DNA of 59,822 nucleotides from Mogibacterium sp. (GCA_017432075.1 JAFRJV010000147.1:1-59822); one strand, 5' to 3'; counted from the stretch's first letter, positions 46,453-55,648 are shown. Numbers and translations are program-made. Notes: generated by a model from the sequence alone, not told the origin.

Positions 46453-47766
46453 TCAGCGCTTGAGAGAGAGGCCCAGGAATATGAAGTAGAAAGGCAGAGT
46501 ATAGAACATTCCCACCCCTACGAACGATGAGATGAAGTACCCTGCTGCAGCCATGCAGGCTGCCTTCTGTTGCACTCCGCCGGTATCCATCCTGCGTATC
46601 GATGTAACTATCACGCCTATGACTCCTGCCATATACAAAATGACGGCAGGTATGCCGTAATATGCCGCATACGCGAGCGGCTCGCAGTGAGGATCGGAGA
46701 CTTTCATGGCTTCGTAAAGCATCAAAGCGATCCCTTCGCAGCCATATCCCAGAAGAGGTTTCTCCGCTATGTATCCCCTGGTCAGCCTCCACATCTGCAG
46801 TCTTCTGTGACCGGCTGAGCCTTCAGCCGTTTTATTCAGGATCGCGCCTATATCAGAGGCAAGACCGGTAAACTCTGCCCGCAGAGAAGGACTCGCAACA
46901 AAAGCGGCTATCAACGCAACAAGCAGAACAGCAGCGAGCATCCCGAATTTCTTTATATATGCGCGGTCCTTTATGAGTATCAGCAGGCCCGTGCAGACAA
47001 ACACAACGATGAACGCAAGAATGCTCCCGAGAGAGTGGTTTATTGCAAGAATGATCAGGTTCAGCCCCGCAGATGCTGCGCCAAAAATCGCCGGTTTCTT
47101 TTCTGCGAACAGATAGTACGCCAATCCGATAAGGCCCGCCATCATCAGGAAGTATCCGTAATGATTTCCATTAAAGAAGATGGCGCTTATTTCCTTCTTA
47201 TTGTGGAAAGCCGCAATACCTCCGCTTGCTCTGTCGTAAAGCGCAGCCAGTCCGATCAGGTCCGCAGCTATCAGATAGCCAATGAGAATATATCTCCCGA
47301 ACGACTCCCTCTTTATGGACCTGGTGACCCCCATATATATCAGCATAAAAGCAAGCATGTTAAAGATGCCGATGTATCTGTACGGTACTCCGTCTATAGT
47401 CACCAGGTCAAAGCCGTTGACGAATGTCGAGATGAGTATCAGCAGCGCAAAGCCGGCAAACAGCACGTCGGTCTTTTCGAAGCGCAGCTCCTTACGTTTT
47501 GCTGCAATACCTATAAATATAAGGCCTCCGGCTATGATCACATAATCCATGACTGTGAATATGTTCGGAAAGTCTTCATACTGCTTTTCAGCCATACCCG
47601 GCATTGCAAAGTCGAGTATCAGAACGAGTACGAGCATCGCGCACATCAAAATGCCCGGCAGAAACGCCAGATAATCCACGAGGCTGTTTGAGTCTTTCGC
47701 AATGACGCCGACTTCTTTTTTCGTTTTCGTATTTTTACTGTGCTTATAAGTTTTCTTCTTACTCAT
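46453..47766 (-). CDS. Polytopic membrane protein of the O-antigen ligase / polymerase (Wzy_C) type
   Basis: About 437 residues from MSKKKTYKHS; a TTG 30 bases upstream is the only longer option and neither start has a clear ribosome site. After a basic N-terminus there are about eleven hydrophobic segments. A large outside loop near 290-350 contains GHRRLQMWRLTRGYIAEKPLLGYG, the part typical of Wzy_C ligases (R.......W......P..G.G); that phrase covers about 24 residues. Family knowledge: such enzymes transfer or polymerise lipid-linked glycans at the outer face of the membrane. In a Gram-positive it might join a wall or capsular polysaccharide or glycosylate surface proteins. No other glycan genes are nearby except a NahK-like sugar kinase at 50828. 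Confidence 0.75.
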   Translation of the reverse strand: MSKKKTYKHSKNTKTKKEVGVIAKDSNSLVDYLAFLPGILMCAMLVLVLILDFAMPGMAEKQYEDFPNIFTVMDYVIIAGGLIFIGIAAKRKELRFEKTDVLFAGFALLILISTFVNGFDLVTIDGVPYRYIGIFNMLAFMLIYMGVTRSIKRESFGRYILIGYLIAADLIGLAALYDRASGGIAAFHNKKEISAIFFNGNHYGYFLMMAGLIGLAYYLFAEKKPAIFGAASAGLNLIILAINHSLGSILAFIVVFVCTGLLILIKDRAYIKKFGMLAAVLLVALIAAFVASPSLRAEFTGLASDIGAILNKTAEGSAGHRRLQMWRLTRGYIAEKPLLGYGCEGIALMLYEAMKVSDPHCEPLAYAAYYGIPAVILYMAGVIGVIVTSIRRMDTGGVQQKAACMAAAGYFISSFVGVGMFYTLPFYFIFLGLSLKR

Positions 47767-47852
47767 AGATATACACATATTAGCACAAAAGGCCAATCAG
47801 TAAGACGAAATCATAAAAACTTTGCACATTCAGTCGAGATCTGTCCCCACTC

Positions 47853-48695
47853 CTAAAGTCTTGGCAGCACCTCATTCTCAATCAAACTTTTGATCATCGG
47901 AATATTTATCACACCCTCTATATCATAGGTAACTATCAGATTCTTCCATGGCATTATTCCAACTCTTTCAAAAGTATCCATCTTCCGCTTGTGACTTTCC
48001 CTGTATGCCGGAACATCCATCATGCCCGCATGTTCCCAGTAAAACTTCTTTTTATTCCGGTCGCGGAATGTAAAATCAGATGAATATGGCCACTTATTGA
48101 TCCATATCACCTCTTCATATCTGAAAGGAACTCCATAATTCACCAGCTGTTCAACGATCGACTGTTCTGATTTGGATCTTACTTTGAATCCTGCTGATGT
48201 TGGAAATATCCTTTTTTCCGGTTTATAGGTGCTCTTCTCATATGGTGCTTTTGCCCACTCCACATGGCGCCTGATTCCCTCAAGGTATTGATCCATCTGG
48301 TTGATACCTGGTCTGTCAAACAGCCCCTTGAAAAAGTATTCATCGGGCAGACCTCTATACGCTTTCCGCATTTTCTTCCGCATATAATCAATATCCATAG
48401 GCTGAATGCTCTCCTCCGCTTTTGAAAGCACTTCAATATTGCTCTTCAAGACTTTTATTGCCCGGTTAAGGTACTCTTTTCTTGCCAGAGATTTGAGTAT
48501 TTCCGAATCCTCGTCGGTCACCTCTCTGGTGTACTTGCCATTATCCGTAAAAGTGTGGTAGTAGGTGTCCTTTCCATGCGCTTTATAATGTGTCAGGCCT
48601 CCCTCGACGCAGTTCTCATATTCCCGGATGTAGTTTTCTAATAATTTAGAACTCTCATACATCATTTCTTCGATTTGATCTTTATAAATGCTCAT
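47853..48695 (-). CDS. PD-(D/E)XK nuclease-like protein of unknown role
   Basis: 280 residues, cytoplasmic, Lys/Glu/Tyr-rich. The N-terminal 110 residues look helical. The C-terminal part has the order RSKSEQSIVEQL, YSSDFTFRDR, FYWEHAGM: a Glu, then an Asp in a strand, then a Glu-x-x in the next strand. That is the arrangement of PD-(D/E)XK-type nucleases, although the usual Lys after the second acid is replaced (WEHAG). GGAAG lies nine bases ahead of the ATG. No mobile-element genes are adjacent. The call rests on motif order only. Confidence 0.55.
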   Translation of the reverse strand: MSIYKDQIEEMMYESSKLLENYIREYENCVEGGLTHYKAHGKDTYYHTFTDNGKYTREVTDEDSEILKSLARKEYLNRAIKVLKSNIEVLSKAEESIQPMDIDYMRKKMRKAYRGLPDEYFFKGLFDRPGINQMDQYLEGIRRHVEWAKAPYEKSTYKPEKRIFPTSAGFKVRSKSEQSIVEQLVNYGVPFRYEEVIWINKWPYSSDFTFRDRNKKKFYWEHAGMMDVPAYRESHKRKMDTFERVGIMPWKNLIVTYDIEGVINIPMIKSLIENEVLPRL

Positions 48696-48935
48696 ATTTC
48701 TTAGCTTCCGATGTAAATTTGCGGCCTATACTAACCTTTCTGCATCCTAAATCTGCGAAATGGATGCATTTCCGCATCATTCTGATACATTTCTACATTT
48801 TTTCTCTCATTTGGAGGCGAAAATCCGCCCATGTCGGTGGTCTTGATGTATTTTGCGCATATTATCTGACGAATCTACATCCACCCCCTCGCTCGTTAAG
48901 TCAAGTCCACATTTAAGTGTATTTTGCCTTTAGGC
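48696..48935. other. AT-rich intergenic segment with small hairpins
   Basis: No gene accepted. On the plus strand TGCATCC / GGATGCA (7-base stem) and GGCG...CGCC hairpins are visible, plus imperfect repeats of a gaaatg(t/c)a word on the minus strand. This would be the leader of the 47853 gene, but I see no known riboswitch. Confidence 0.4.
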
Positions 48936-49240
48936 AAATGGATTGGTCTGCTCCGAGTGCCCCAGCGCTGACGATGGGCATCTCCGAAGCCCAGGCGCCA
49001 GCTATAGAGCGGGGCGATCGGCTAAGCAGACCCCGGGAGTGCACAGGAGCACGACCGGTATGTGGATCGGTAATAGCATGCGGCAGTTAATGACAATGCG
49101 GTTTGTGCGCGCACGAGATATTGGTGCTCGTAGTACGCTGTGTTCTCGTGCGTGCTTTGAGAGCCTCCGGCTAAGCAGCGGCATGTGTTACTAATGCGCC
49201 GCAACCTGCGTTATTTTATGCCGCGCCTATGTTATTAAAA
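48936..49240 (+). ncRNA. Candidate structured non-coding RNA, class unknown
   Basis: A GC-richer block with no gene I accept. Stems seen: GGTCTGCT (48945-48952) with AGCAGACC (49025-49032); inside it TGGGC (48975-48979) with GCCCA (48989-48993); a 12-base stem 49107-49118 with 49144-49155; AGCC/GGCT (49162-49165, 49169-49172); GCGGCAT (49178-49184) with ATGCGCCGC (49194-49202). The only irregular pair of the 12-base stem is G-U if read on the plus strand but A-C on the minus strand, which favours plus. The word cggctaagcag occurs twice (49019-49029, 49168-49178), once at the end of each main helix. No tmRNA, RNase P, 6S or tRNA signature was found. Confidence 0.45.
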
Positions 49241-49253
49241 TGGTACTTGAGTC

Positions 49254-49292
49254 AATAAAAAAAGTCGAACGAGCAAAGCACTCTTTTCGACA
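49254..49292 (-). terminator. Terminator after the metallophosphoesterase
   Basis: Minus-strand GTCGAA...TTCGAC hairpin (49286-49291 with 49264-49269) with an inner GAG/CTC pairing and a T-run of seven. A plus-strand T-run also follows the hairpin, so it may stop transcription from both sides, including the candidate RNA. Confidence 0.75.
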
Positions 49293-49413
49293 TTAAATGA
49301 CCTTTTTTTAGGTCGAGGCACTCTTTTGTGGTTCTGGTTTGGGGTTCTGGGCAGGGCGGTTGCAAGTAGCAGCAAGTGGCCTGGCTTTACGGCCATCCCG
49401 CTTTTTCTTCCTG

Positions 49414-50262
49414 TCACTCGAACTGCAGATAGACTACTTCGGGCGGATTGCCCAGTCTAGGTACGATCTTATATGGATTGCTGAGCCCTCTGGAAACAAT
49501 CAGGCTGCCATACTGCCCCTGATGTATGCCGCCGGTGTACTTTGGAAACAAGCCCTGTCCCGGAGCAAATACTCCCCGGCCCATAAACCGCCACTGGCCG
49601 CCGTGTGCATGCCCTGACAGCACGAGATCGATCTTTCTGTCTTTGATCATCGGTTCTCTCAGGCTCCAGTATTCCGGATGGTGGCAGAGCAGTATTTTGT
49701 ATCCGTCTGCCTGTTCAAAATCATCAAGCCATGCTCTGTCAGTCGGATGTTTGCTGATATCCCTAGGTCTTCTGCGATAGGGATATTTCACTTCTTCAGT
49801 GCCATTCCGGCGGTTGTACTCATCACGGAACCGCTTAAAGCTGATCGCATAGGCTGATGTAAATCCTCCTACGAGTATTCCCTCTGCAGCCTCTGTCCAT
49901 TCATTATCCAATAGTATTGCACCGGTCGCGCGCAGTCTGTCGTAGTCACCGTCGCAGAGCATGCACTCATGGTTCCCAAGTGACATATATGTCGGCGCGA
50001 TCCCGCAGCAGCCTTCAAGAAGCGTTATGGCGTTCCGGCATCTGTCGAGAACATACTCCTCGCCCTCAGGAAAATATCCCAGGACAAAATCTCCGGGGAT
50101 CATGATCGCGTCAGGGATATCGTTCCTCAGCATATCAAGGACAGGTCCGGGAGCTCTGTCATGAAAGTCCGCAAGCACCGCCAGACACTTACCGGCAAGC
50201 CCGCCGCATCCGGGCGCTGAACTGTCAATATTTATGGAGTACAAAGTCTTCTTCAGTTTCAT
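49414..50262 (-). CDS. Calcineurin-like metallophosphoesterase
   Basis: 282 residues. Metal-site motifs in order: D32-F-H34 (ADFHD), GD at 57-58 (PGDF), GNHE at 96-99, HH in LLCHHPEYW, GHAHGGQW. All five blocks are present, so the enzyme should be active. It resembles YkuE-type phosphoesterases, but the N-terminus lacks a signal peptide or membrane anchor. The start site is weakly supported (GGAT 13 bases upstream). It is 27 bases after the small lipoprotein gene; together with the NahK-like gene it forms a likely three-gene unit ending at the 49254 terminator. Substrate unknown. Confidence 0.85.
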   Translation of the reverse strand: MKLKKTLYSINIDSSAPGCGGLAGKCLAVLADFHDRAPGPVLDMLRNDIPDAIMIPGDFVLGYFPEGEEYVLDRCRNAITLLEGCCGIAPTYMSLGNHECMLCDGDYDRLRATGAILLDNEWTEAAEGILVGGFTSAYAISFKRFRDEYNRRNGTEEVKYPYRRRPRDISKHPTDRAWLDDFEQADGYKILLCHHPEYWSLREPMIKDRKIDLVLSGHAHGGQWRFMGRGVFAPGQGLFPKYTGGIHQGQYGSLIVSRGLSNPYKIVPRLGNPPEVVYLQFE

Positions 50263-50289
50263 TACGTCAGTGTATCCGGCAGAGAATTC

Positions 50290-50757
50290 TTAAGGAATGA
50301 TTCCTTTATCTGTTGGTACATAAAAATGCGTTCCTTCTCTGTCGACCAGCATTTGCGAGCCCTCATCATATGAGTAATACAGATCCGTTCCGTTGATTCT
50401 TATGCATACTTCCTGCCCCTCTACATGCCAGGTGCCGTCCATATAATAAAGCAGTTCGCCGTCAGGATCATCTTCATTAAGATGGTATGCCGATAATGTT
50501 CCATCCTCTTTTATATTGATGATAAGACCCATCTCGATCGGCTCGCCCCATTTGCCTATCAGGTCTACCGGGAAGTCTCCCTGCGGTTCAATGTATTGCA
50601 CAGGCTCCTGATCCTGCACAGGTTCAGGCTCTTCCGTATATTCTTCAGCAGTTACAGGTTCATCTGTTGCAGGAGCAGCCTCTTCTTGTGAAGAGCCACA
50701 TGCTGCTGCAGAAACGGCAATTATCGCTATTAATATAATGGTCCAGTATTTTTTCAT
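50290..50757 (-). CDS. Small lipoprotein
   Basis: 155 residues from MKKYWTIILIA; an in-frame GTG nine bases upstream is possible. A lipobox-like SAAAC gives a Cys at about residue 20. An acidic Glu/Pro linker runs to about 65. A compact beta-rich domain follows with GKWGEPIE, GTLSAYHL, GTWHVEG and IRINGTDLYYSYD, the pattern of small lipocalin-like domains of the GxW...G..L type. Role unknown. It sits between the NahK-like kinase and the metallophosphoesterase. Confidence 0.75.
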   Translation of the reverse strand: MKKYWTIILIAIIAVSAAACGSSQEEAAPATDEPVTAEEYTEEPEPVQDQEPVQYIEPQGDFPVDLIGKWGEPIEMGLIINIKEDGTLSAYHLNEDDPDGELLYYMDGTWHVEGQEVCIRINGTDLYYSYDEGSQMLVDREGTHFYVPTDKGIIP

Positions 50758-50827
50758 AACACTCACTTGTATTTCCCCAAATATAGCATGTTTTGTTGTT
50801 TAGCCTGATTATACCAGAAATCGCTTC

Positions 50828-51844
50828 CTAACCTATCAGGGTTTCCAGCTCCTCTACGATCCGAAATTGTGCTCTGCATCTTACCAGGTTGTGTTCCGGG
50901 TACTCTGTCTTGAAATAGTGATCTCCCTCGATATAGTCCGTCAGAAACCTGATTCCGCATTCAAGTGCCATGAGCCTGGCTCCGACCGGCATCAGCTCTA
51001 TCTCCTTCTCCGTCAGATCGGGGCATCCGGCAAGGAAACCTGCCTCGTAGCTCCTGTACAGATCCATGTCAATCGTTACCTTCGCGGGATCTTCCTCGTC
51101 CTCTCTCCCTGTTGAAGCGCCTGATCTTATGGCATCGCCGAAATCTGTTACCGCCAGCCCCGGCATCACAGTATCAAGATCGATCACACAGACAGCTTTG
51201 CCTGTGTCCCTGTCAAGGAGGACATTGTTGATCTTAGTGTCATTATGCGTGACTCTTACAGGTATCTCACCCCGCCTGACGCTGTCATTCAACACGTCTA
51301 TGTCCCTCTCGCGCTCGCAGGCAAAACGCATCTCCTTCAGCGCTGTCTTCTTTCGCCCGAACGGATCCGCATCGCATGCCCGCATGAGCTGTTCAAACCT
51401 GCGTCTTGTATCGTGGAATCCTTCTATCGTCTCATAGAGATCTCCGGCAGGAAATCCTGACAGCTCATATATGAATGACCCATATGCTCTTCCTATCTCG
51501 TAGAACTGCTCCGGATCGTCGATCCGTTCACATGTATATGAGTTCTCGATATATGTCATCATGCGCCAGTGCCCGTCAGGCGTTACAGCAAAAAGACCTT
51601 CATCCCGGGTCGTGATCACCTGCAGACGACTGTGCATAAAGTCTGTCACGGCCTTGATGTTGTACATGAGCTGCTCCGGAGATCTGAAGACATGCGTGTT
51701 GATCCTCTGCAGGATGTATCTGCCGGAGTCTGTGTCAACAAGATACGTATCATTTATATGCCCATTCCCCGTCGGAGTTACGCTCAGGACAGCTCCTTCA
51801 ATATTGAATTGTTTGGCAATGTGTTTCAGATCGTTGTTATCCAT
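50828..51844 (-). CDS. APH-fold sugar kinase, N-acetylhexosamine 1-kinase (NahK)-like
   Basis: 338 residues, cytoplasmic. N-terminal IKAV-type and GNGHINDTYLV strands form the nucleotide site (GNGHINDTY, then YILQRIN). The catalytic loop is HNDTKINNVLL with the catalytic Asp, and the metal-binding DLD follows in CVIDLDTVMPG. The early phrase GNGHINDTYLVD and YILQRINTHVF agree with what I recall of NahK from Bifidobacterium and its Bacillota relatives, which phosphorylate GlcNAc/GalNAc at C1. Choline or aminoglycoside kinases share the fold, so the substrate is uncertain. It may feed amino sugars salvaged from host glycans into the cell. Confidence 0.75.
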   Translation of the reverse strand: MDNNDLKHIAKQFNIEGAVLSVTPTGNGHINDTYLVDTDSGRYILQRINTHVFRSPEQLMYNIKAVTDFMHSRLQVITTRDEGLFAVTPDGHWRMMTYIENSYTCERIDDPEQFYEIGRAYGSFIYELSGFPAGDLYETIEGFHDTRRRFEQLMRACDADPFGRKKTALKEMRFACERERDIDVLNDSVRRGEIPVRVTHNDTKINNVLLDRDTGKAVCVIDLDTVMPGLAVTDFGDAIRSGASTGREDEEDPAKVTIDMDLYRSYEAGFLAGCPDLTEKEIELMPVGARLMALECGIRFLTDYIEGDHYFKTEYPEHNLVRCRAQFRIVEELETLIG

Positions 51845-51965
51845 TTTTAGCCATTCTATCCAGGGATAATCACTCTGAGTTTTTTTGATTATAGCATATT
51901 GATCCGGGCGAAACCCTTAGGCCTCCTTGTTAGCAGCTATGTATTCTTCTGTGATTTTCTATAAA

Positions 51966-52000
51966 CAAAAATAGCCATTGAGGCTTTTCCTCAATGGCTA
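51966..52000 (-). terminator. Terminator after the small PPC/Fn3 protein
   Basis: Perfect 12-base stem TAGCCATTGAGG / CCTCAATGGCTA (51989-52000 with 51972-51983), five-base loop, then TTTTTG on the minus strand, just after the stop at 52018. Confidence 0.95.
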
Positions 52001-52017
52001 TACGTAAGTCATGTCAC

Positions 52018-52821
52018 CTATTTAACTTTTCCTGATTTTACTTTTGACCAGCTGCCATATACTTTAACGTCTGTTACTTTCTTATAAGCGCGTACTCTGA
52101 CATAGTAGCGGCCTTTCTTCTTGAGCTTGATCGTCTTGTTGAGTGTGCTGCCCTTCTTTACTGTGACAGTCTTGACGCCGGTCTTAAAGCTTTGATCTTT
52201 TGAGCACTGGATCTGATATCCGGCTGCGCCGGCAGACTTTTTCCACTTTACAGCTAAAGCCTTCTTTTTGCCTTTGACACTCTTGAGAACTGTTTTTCCT
52301 GCCCCCGGAGAGTTCGCTCCCACTACCTTGAGCATATATGCACCGCTTTTAAATGCATCAAGTCTTATGCCTACCTTGACATTCTTCTTATAGCTGTCGA
52401 GCGATACTGTTCCTATGTACCATCCGCTTGCATCAGGATGTACAGAAATGTAATCTATTGAATGGATGCTGCTGGCGCCCCACTGGAACCTCGGAGGGTC
52501 TCCCCCTGCAGCGCTGAATTTCGCGAAGGTGCTGTAACTGATTTCTACCGCCATGGCAAGATCATCCTCCCAGCCATACGGATCAGTAATCGGTGTTTGG
52601 GTATATACCATCAAATTATAAGCTCCTCCACCTGAAATGAAGGTATAAGTATCACTGTCGTTATTGCTCTCAAATGTTCCCTCAACCATTGTATTCGGTG
52701 TGATATTCGGCGTCTTTTTGTCGAAATAATTGCTTACATCTGCCGCAAATGTCAGCTGCACCGATGTAAGTGTGAACACAAGCGCCAATAACACTGTTAA
52801 TAACCGGCTTCTCTTCTTCAT
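52018..52821 (-). CDS. Small secreted protein with PPC-like domain and Fn3-like tail
   Basis: 267 residues; GAGGAGGG ahead of the ATG. Signal peptide to about 27 (FAA). Residues 30-165 look like a pre-peptidase C-type beta domain (GTFESNNDSDTYTF, GAYMLKVVGA near its end). The rest is the Fn3-like tail: LAVKWKK, YQIQCSKDQSF, YYVRVRAY and the ending WSKVKSGKVK. It is the smallest protein with the shared tail, and the simplest to test for what the tail does. It starts 37 bases after the CAP gene stop, so the two may be co-transcribed. Confidence 0.85.
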   Translation of the reverse strand: MKKRSRLLTVLLALVFTLTSVQLTFAADVSNYFDKKTPNITPNTMVEGTFESNNDSDTYTFISGGGAYNLMVYTQTPITDPYGWEDDLAMAVEISYSTFAKFSAAGGDPPRFQWGASSIHSIDYISVHPDASGWYIGTVSLDSYKKNVKVGIRLDAFKSGAYMLKVVGANSPGAGKTVLKSVKGKKKALAVKWKKSAGAAGYQIQCSKDQSFKTGVKTVTVKKGSTLNKTIKLKKKGRYYVRVRAYKKVTDVKVYGSWSKVKSGKVK

Positions 52822-52858
52822 GATTCCCTCCTCTTTACCTATTTATATATAACGTGAT

Positions 52859-53749
52859 TTACCAATAATAATCGTCATAATCACCCGGATCCTCAACAAC
52901 GAGCCTCTTCGTAAATGTGTAACCGAGCGGAATCTTCATCTTTGCTGTTATGGTGACTGTTCCGGCAGCTATCGGGGTGATCCTGCCGTTAGCATCGACT
53001 GTGGCAACTGCATTGTTGCTGGATGTCCATGTAAAATCCGCACCTCTGAGAAGCGTATTAAAGTTGAAATTGTTGGTGTAGTATACTCCCAGGCGTGAAG
53101 GTTCTCCAACATATACCGATGGCGTACCAGTGCCATCGTCGAAATAAAACTCTTCCGGCAGGCTCATCCAGAAATGCTTCTTTGTAAGATATTTTGAGTT
53201 TGCAACTACCTTATAAGTCTTCGGAACGACGGTCTTGCGGGTCTCTTTCTTCTTTGCTTTCTTCGAGCTGAATTCGAGAGTCCAGAACTTATCGCCATTC
53301 TCGGAAGTCACGCATCCGATACCCACGCTGCGGGCACCCTTCAGCAGTATGCCTCTTTTATGCGGCTTCGAACTCATCCAGCCGGACATTACCGCTTTAG
53401 GTGACATGTATCCTTCTGCACAGCACTCGTAATTGATCTTTTTATTTATGGACTTTCCTACTTTGCCGTTAGGTCTCCTGTGAGGACTCTGTTCAGGAAT
53501 ATACACTGTAAGCTCGATCGCGCGCTTTACTGCGGAATCAGTAAGATTCCTGTCGAGTTTCAGCTTCTTCAGGCCCCTTTTTGCACGCTGTTTATTAATG
53601 AGCTTGAGTACCTGCTGAGCGTCACTGTAATTCTGCGTGACCTGTACATTGACGTAGTTGCCCGATGCCGCGAATGTTGGGAATGCGGAGCAGCTGAGCA
53701 TCATACAGATCATAAGCACGAGAGCTAATATACTATGTCTTTTCTTCAT
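52859..53749 (-). CDS. Secreted CAP-domain (SCP/PR-1-like) protein with a Big_2 domain
   Basis: 296 residues from MKKRHSILALVL; AGGGGAG ahead of this ATG, whereas the longer in-frame reading has a polar N-terminus without a signal peptide. Signal peptide to about 27 (TFA). The CAP domain (about 40-165) is seen from LINKQRAKRGLKKL, SPHRRPNGKV, SSKPHKRGIL and VGIGCV..W.LEF. A Big_2-like domain follows at about 225-290 (FTWTSSNNAVATVDANGRI). It ends GDYDDYYW, without the Fn3-like tail. Family knowledge: bacterial CAP proteins are secreted and often bind lipids or wall components; the catalytic role is unclear. Confidence 0.85.
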   Translation of the reverse strand: MKKRHSILALVLMICMMLSCSAFPTFAASGNYVNVQVTQNYSDAQQVLKLINKQRAKRGLKKLKLDRNLTDSAVKRAIELTVYIPEQSPHRRPNGKVGKSINKKINYECCAEGYMSPKAVMSGWMSSKPHKRGILLKGARSVGIGCVTSENGDKFWTLEFSSKKAKKKETRKTVVPKTYKVVANSKYLTKKHFWMSLPEEFYFDDGTGTPSVYVGEPSRLGVYYTNNFNFNTLLRGADFTWTSSNNAVATVDANGRITPIAAGTVTITAKMKIPLGYTFTKRLVVEDPGDYDDYYW

Positions 53750-53849
53750 ATAGTTCTCCCCTCTGGCTTTGCCGTACTGTTGCATACTTATTGCGCTTTG
53801 TATCATTATAGCAGATACGCTTCGTAAATAGGCGGTGTGGGAAGTTTTT

Positions 53850-53884
53850 AACAAAAGAAGAGCCGGCTTAGCCGACTCTTCTTA
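53850..53884 (-). terminator. Terminator after the 53897 protein
   Basis: Minus-strand AAGAAGAGTCGGCT / AGCCGGCTCTTCTT stem (53855-53883; one mismatch-tolerant T-G pair), followed by TTGTT. Confidence 0.85.
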
Positions 53885-53896
53885 AACAGCTTTGTA

Positions 53897-55648
53897 TTAT
53901 TTGATCTTTGCCTTCTTGACAGCACTCCACTTGGATACGTGAGTCGCACCACCTGCATTGGTGTATGCGCGAATCCTGATATAGTATGTCTTCTTGGACT
54001 TGAGGCCTTTGATCTTCAGGGAAGACTTTTTAGCCGCGGCATATTTGGTCTTGACGTCTGTACTGAAAGACTTGTCAAGGCTATACTGAATCTCAATTTT
54101 CTTGACTTTTTTAAGGTTCTTCTTCGCTACTTTCTTCCATTTTACTGTGGCAGACTTCTTTGCTGCTGCAGGCTTTGCGATCTTCACAGCAGGGAGTGTC
54201 GGTGCAAGCGTTGCGATCGCTCTCATCTCAGAAACTCCGCAAACCGAACATTTTCTCGTCTGTACACCGGCCAAAGTCTCTGTTGCAGCCGCGGTCGTTG
54301 TCCACTCGCCAAATGTGTGGCCATCTGCGCACGGATCTACTACCGGCGGATCATCCGGATCACTGCCCTCGTCTTTCTTAACATGCAGATAATCATTATC
54401 ATCGACGTAAAGCACATACCCTGCAGGTATATACACATCTATCTTACATGTCGATACTCTTTTTTCCGTATCACTTGCATCTGCTATGTTGAAAGTGTAA
54501 TTGACCTTGTAATTTTTTTCGCCCTCTGCAAGGGTCAGCTCCTCTTCTTCTTCACTCAGTGTTGAGCTTTTATATTTTGTCTGATATTTGCCGAAATTCA
54601 TATCAACGAGCCTCGGGTTGTAATACTGAACCGGAACGCTCGATATTGTATTCAGATATGACGTATAGCGGAGCCAATGATTTTCACTCTCTCCGGATAC
54701 GCTCCATGTATACGGCTTACTGAGATTGCCAACTGTATACATATTCCAGCCGTCAGTTCCATCTACAGGATTAGTGACACCGGAAGCAGTCTTTTCATAT
54801 TCCCATGTGCCAAGAGTTCCGTTCCCACAATAATTTTGTGGAGTATCTGACACCATGACGTAATCATCTTCCTGGGTATTACTGCTTTTAGCATACAGAT
54901 AATAAGTCTCTCCCGGCTCTGCAGGGTACGTCACAATAGCATCATAATTAATCGCATCGACTACATATCCTTCACTGTCAAGCAGCTTGACCCATGTGGT
55001 TATGATCGGTCTGTCGACCATGATGCGATTTGAAGCGACATGGAATTTGACCCACTGGCTTGTCCCTGCCGGCAGCTTGTAGCTGTAGCACGGAACTCCC
55101 ATATCTTCGCCTTCTTCAACGCTCTTATACCAGTCGTCTGCATAGACATTTGAAAGATCGATCTCCTTAGCATCTGCAGGGATTTCTTCCTTCTGTCTCT
55201 CCTGTACTTTTATAAGATCCAGCTTCTCATACGTTCCGTGATACGGATCAACGCCTTCAACCTTACAGAAGTACACTCCTGTTTCCGTCGGGAACTCAGT
55301 CAGCCAGTTATTCTCATCGATTTTTTCCCATGCATTCTTCTCTTTGTTAAACTGACACTCACAATAAGATGCGGTATAGCAATCACTATCCAGTTTAGAA
55401 CCTTCGGTGTCAAATACATAAAGATCAAGAACTTTACCTTTGGTAACTACATAGAAATAGTCCGGATATGGTGTCGATTCAATATCATCCAATACACGAT
55501 ACTCATCATCAAAGCTAACATCAAAGTTGCTGATATCATTATCATCCGCTGCATGCACCGGCTCCGCATTGGCTGCAAACATGCCAAGCACCAGCAGCAA
55601 AGATAACATCAGAGACAGCAAGCCTCCTCTCCTCGCCTGGATCTTCAT
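53897..55648 (-). CDS. Secreted beta-rich protein with CxxC knuckle and Fn3-like tail
   Basis: 583 residues; AAGGAGG ahead of the ATG. Signal peptide ends near VHA (33). The body is rich in Tyr, Asp and Glu with beta-type strands. The middle resembles a pre-peptidase C-like domain (QWVKFHVASNRI, GETYYLYAKSS). No enzyme motif is visible. After a DPDDPP linker come HTFGEW, a CxxC (CSVCG) and the Fn3-like tail ending WSAVKKAKIK. The tail DNA is closely similar to that of the 55736 gene, 1.8 kb away, in the same orientation. Function unknown; likely surface-located. Confidence 0.83.
   Translation of the reverse strand: MKIQARRGGLLSLMLSLLLVLGMFAANAEPVHAADDNDISNFDVSFDDEYRVLDDIESTPYPDYFYVVTKGKVLDLYVFDTEGSKLDSDCYTASYCECQFNKEKNAWEKIDENNWLTEFPTETGVYFCKVEGVDPYHGTYEKLDLIKVQERQKEEIPADAKEIDLSNVYADDWYKSVEEGEDMGVPCYSYKLPAGTSQWVKFHVASNRIMVDRPIITTWVKLLDSEGYVVDAINYDAIVTYPAEPGETYYLYAKSSNTQEDDYVMVSDTPQNYCGNGTLGTWEYEKTASGVTNPVDGTDGWNMYTVGNLSKPYTWSVSGESENHWLRYTSYLNTISSVPVQYYNPRLVDMNFGKYQTKYKSSTLSEEEEELTLAEGEKNYKVNYTFNIADASDTEKRVSTCKIDVYIPAGYVLYVDDNDYLHVKKDEGSDPDDPPVVDPCADGHTFGEWTTTAAATETLAGVQTRKCSVCGVSEMRAIATLAPTLPAVKIAKPAAAKKSATVKWKKVAKKNLKKVKKIEIQYSLDKSFSTDVKTKYAAAKKSSLKIKGLKSKKTYYIRIRAYTNAGGATHVSKWSAVKKAKIK
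53918..54205 (-). repeat. Direct repeat, copy 1: DNA for the CxxC-Fn3 tail
   Basis: Closely matches 55756-56050, with identical runs of 26 and 33 bases. More diverged copies lie at 955-1250 and 18515-18800. It encodes the tail of the 53897 protein. Confidence 0.8.

Noticed and set aside
48943-49204. Short open frames in both directions in the gap
   Set aside because: No ribosome sites, odd composition, and they overlap the base-paired block taken as a candidate RNA.
48936-49240. tmRNA, RNase P RNA or tRNA in the structured gap
   Set aside because: No tag-peptide frame with acceptor ends, no RNase P core phrases, and no TTCGANTC-type T-loop.
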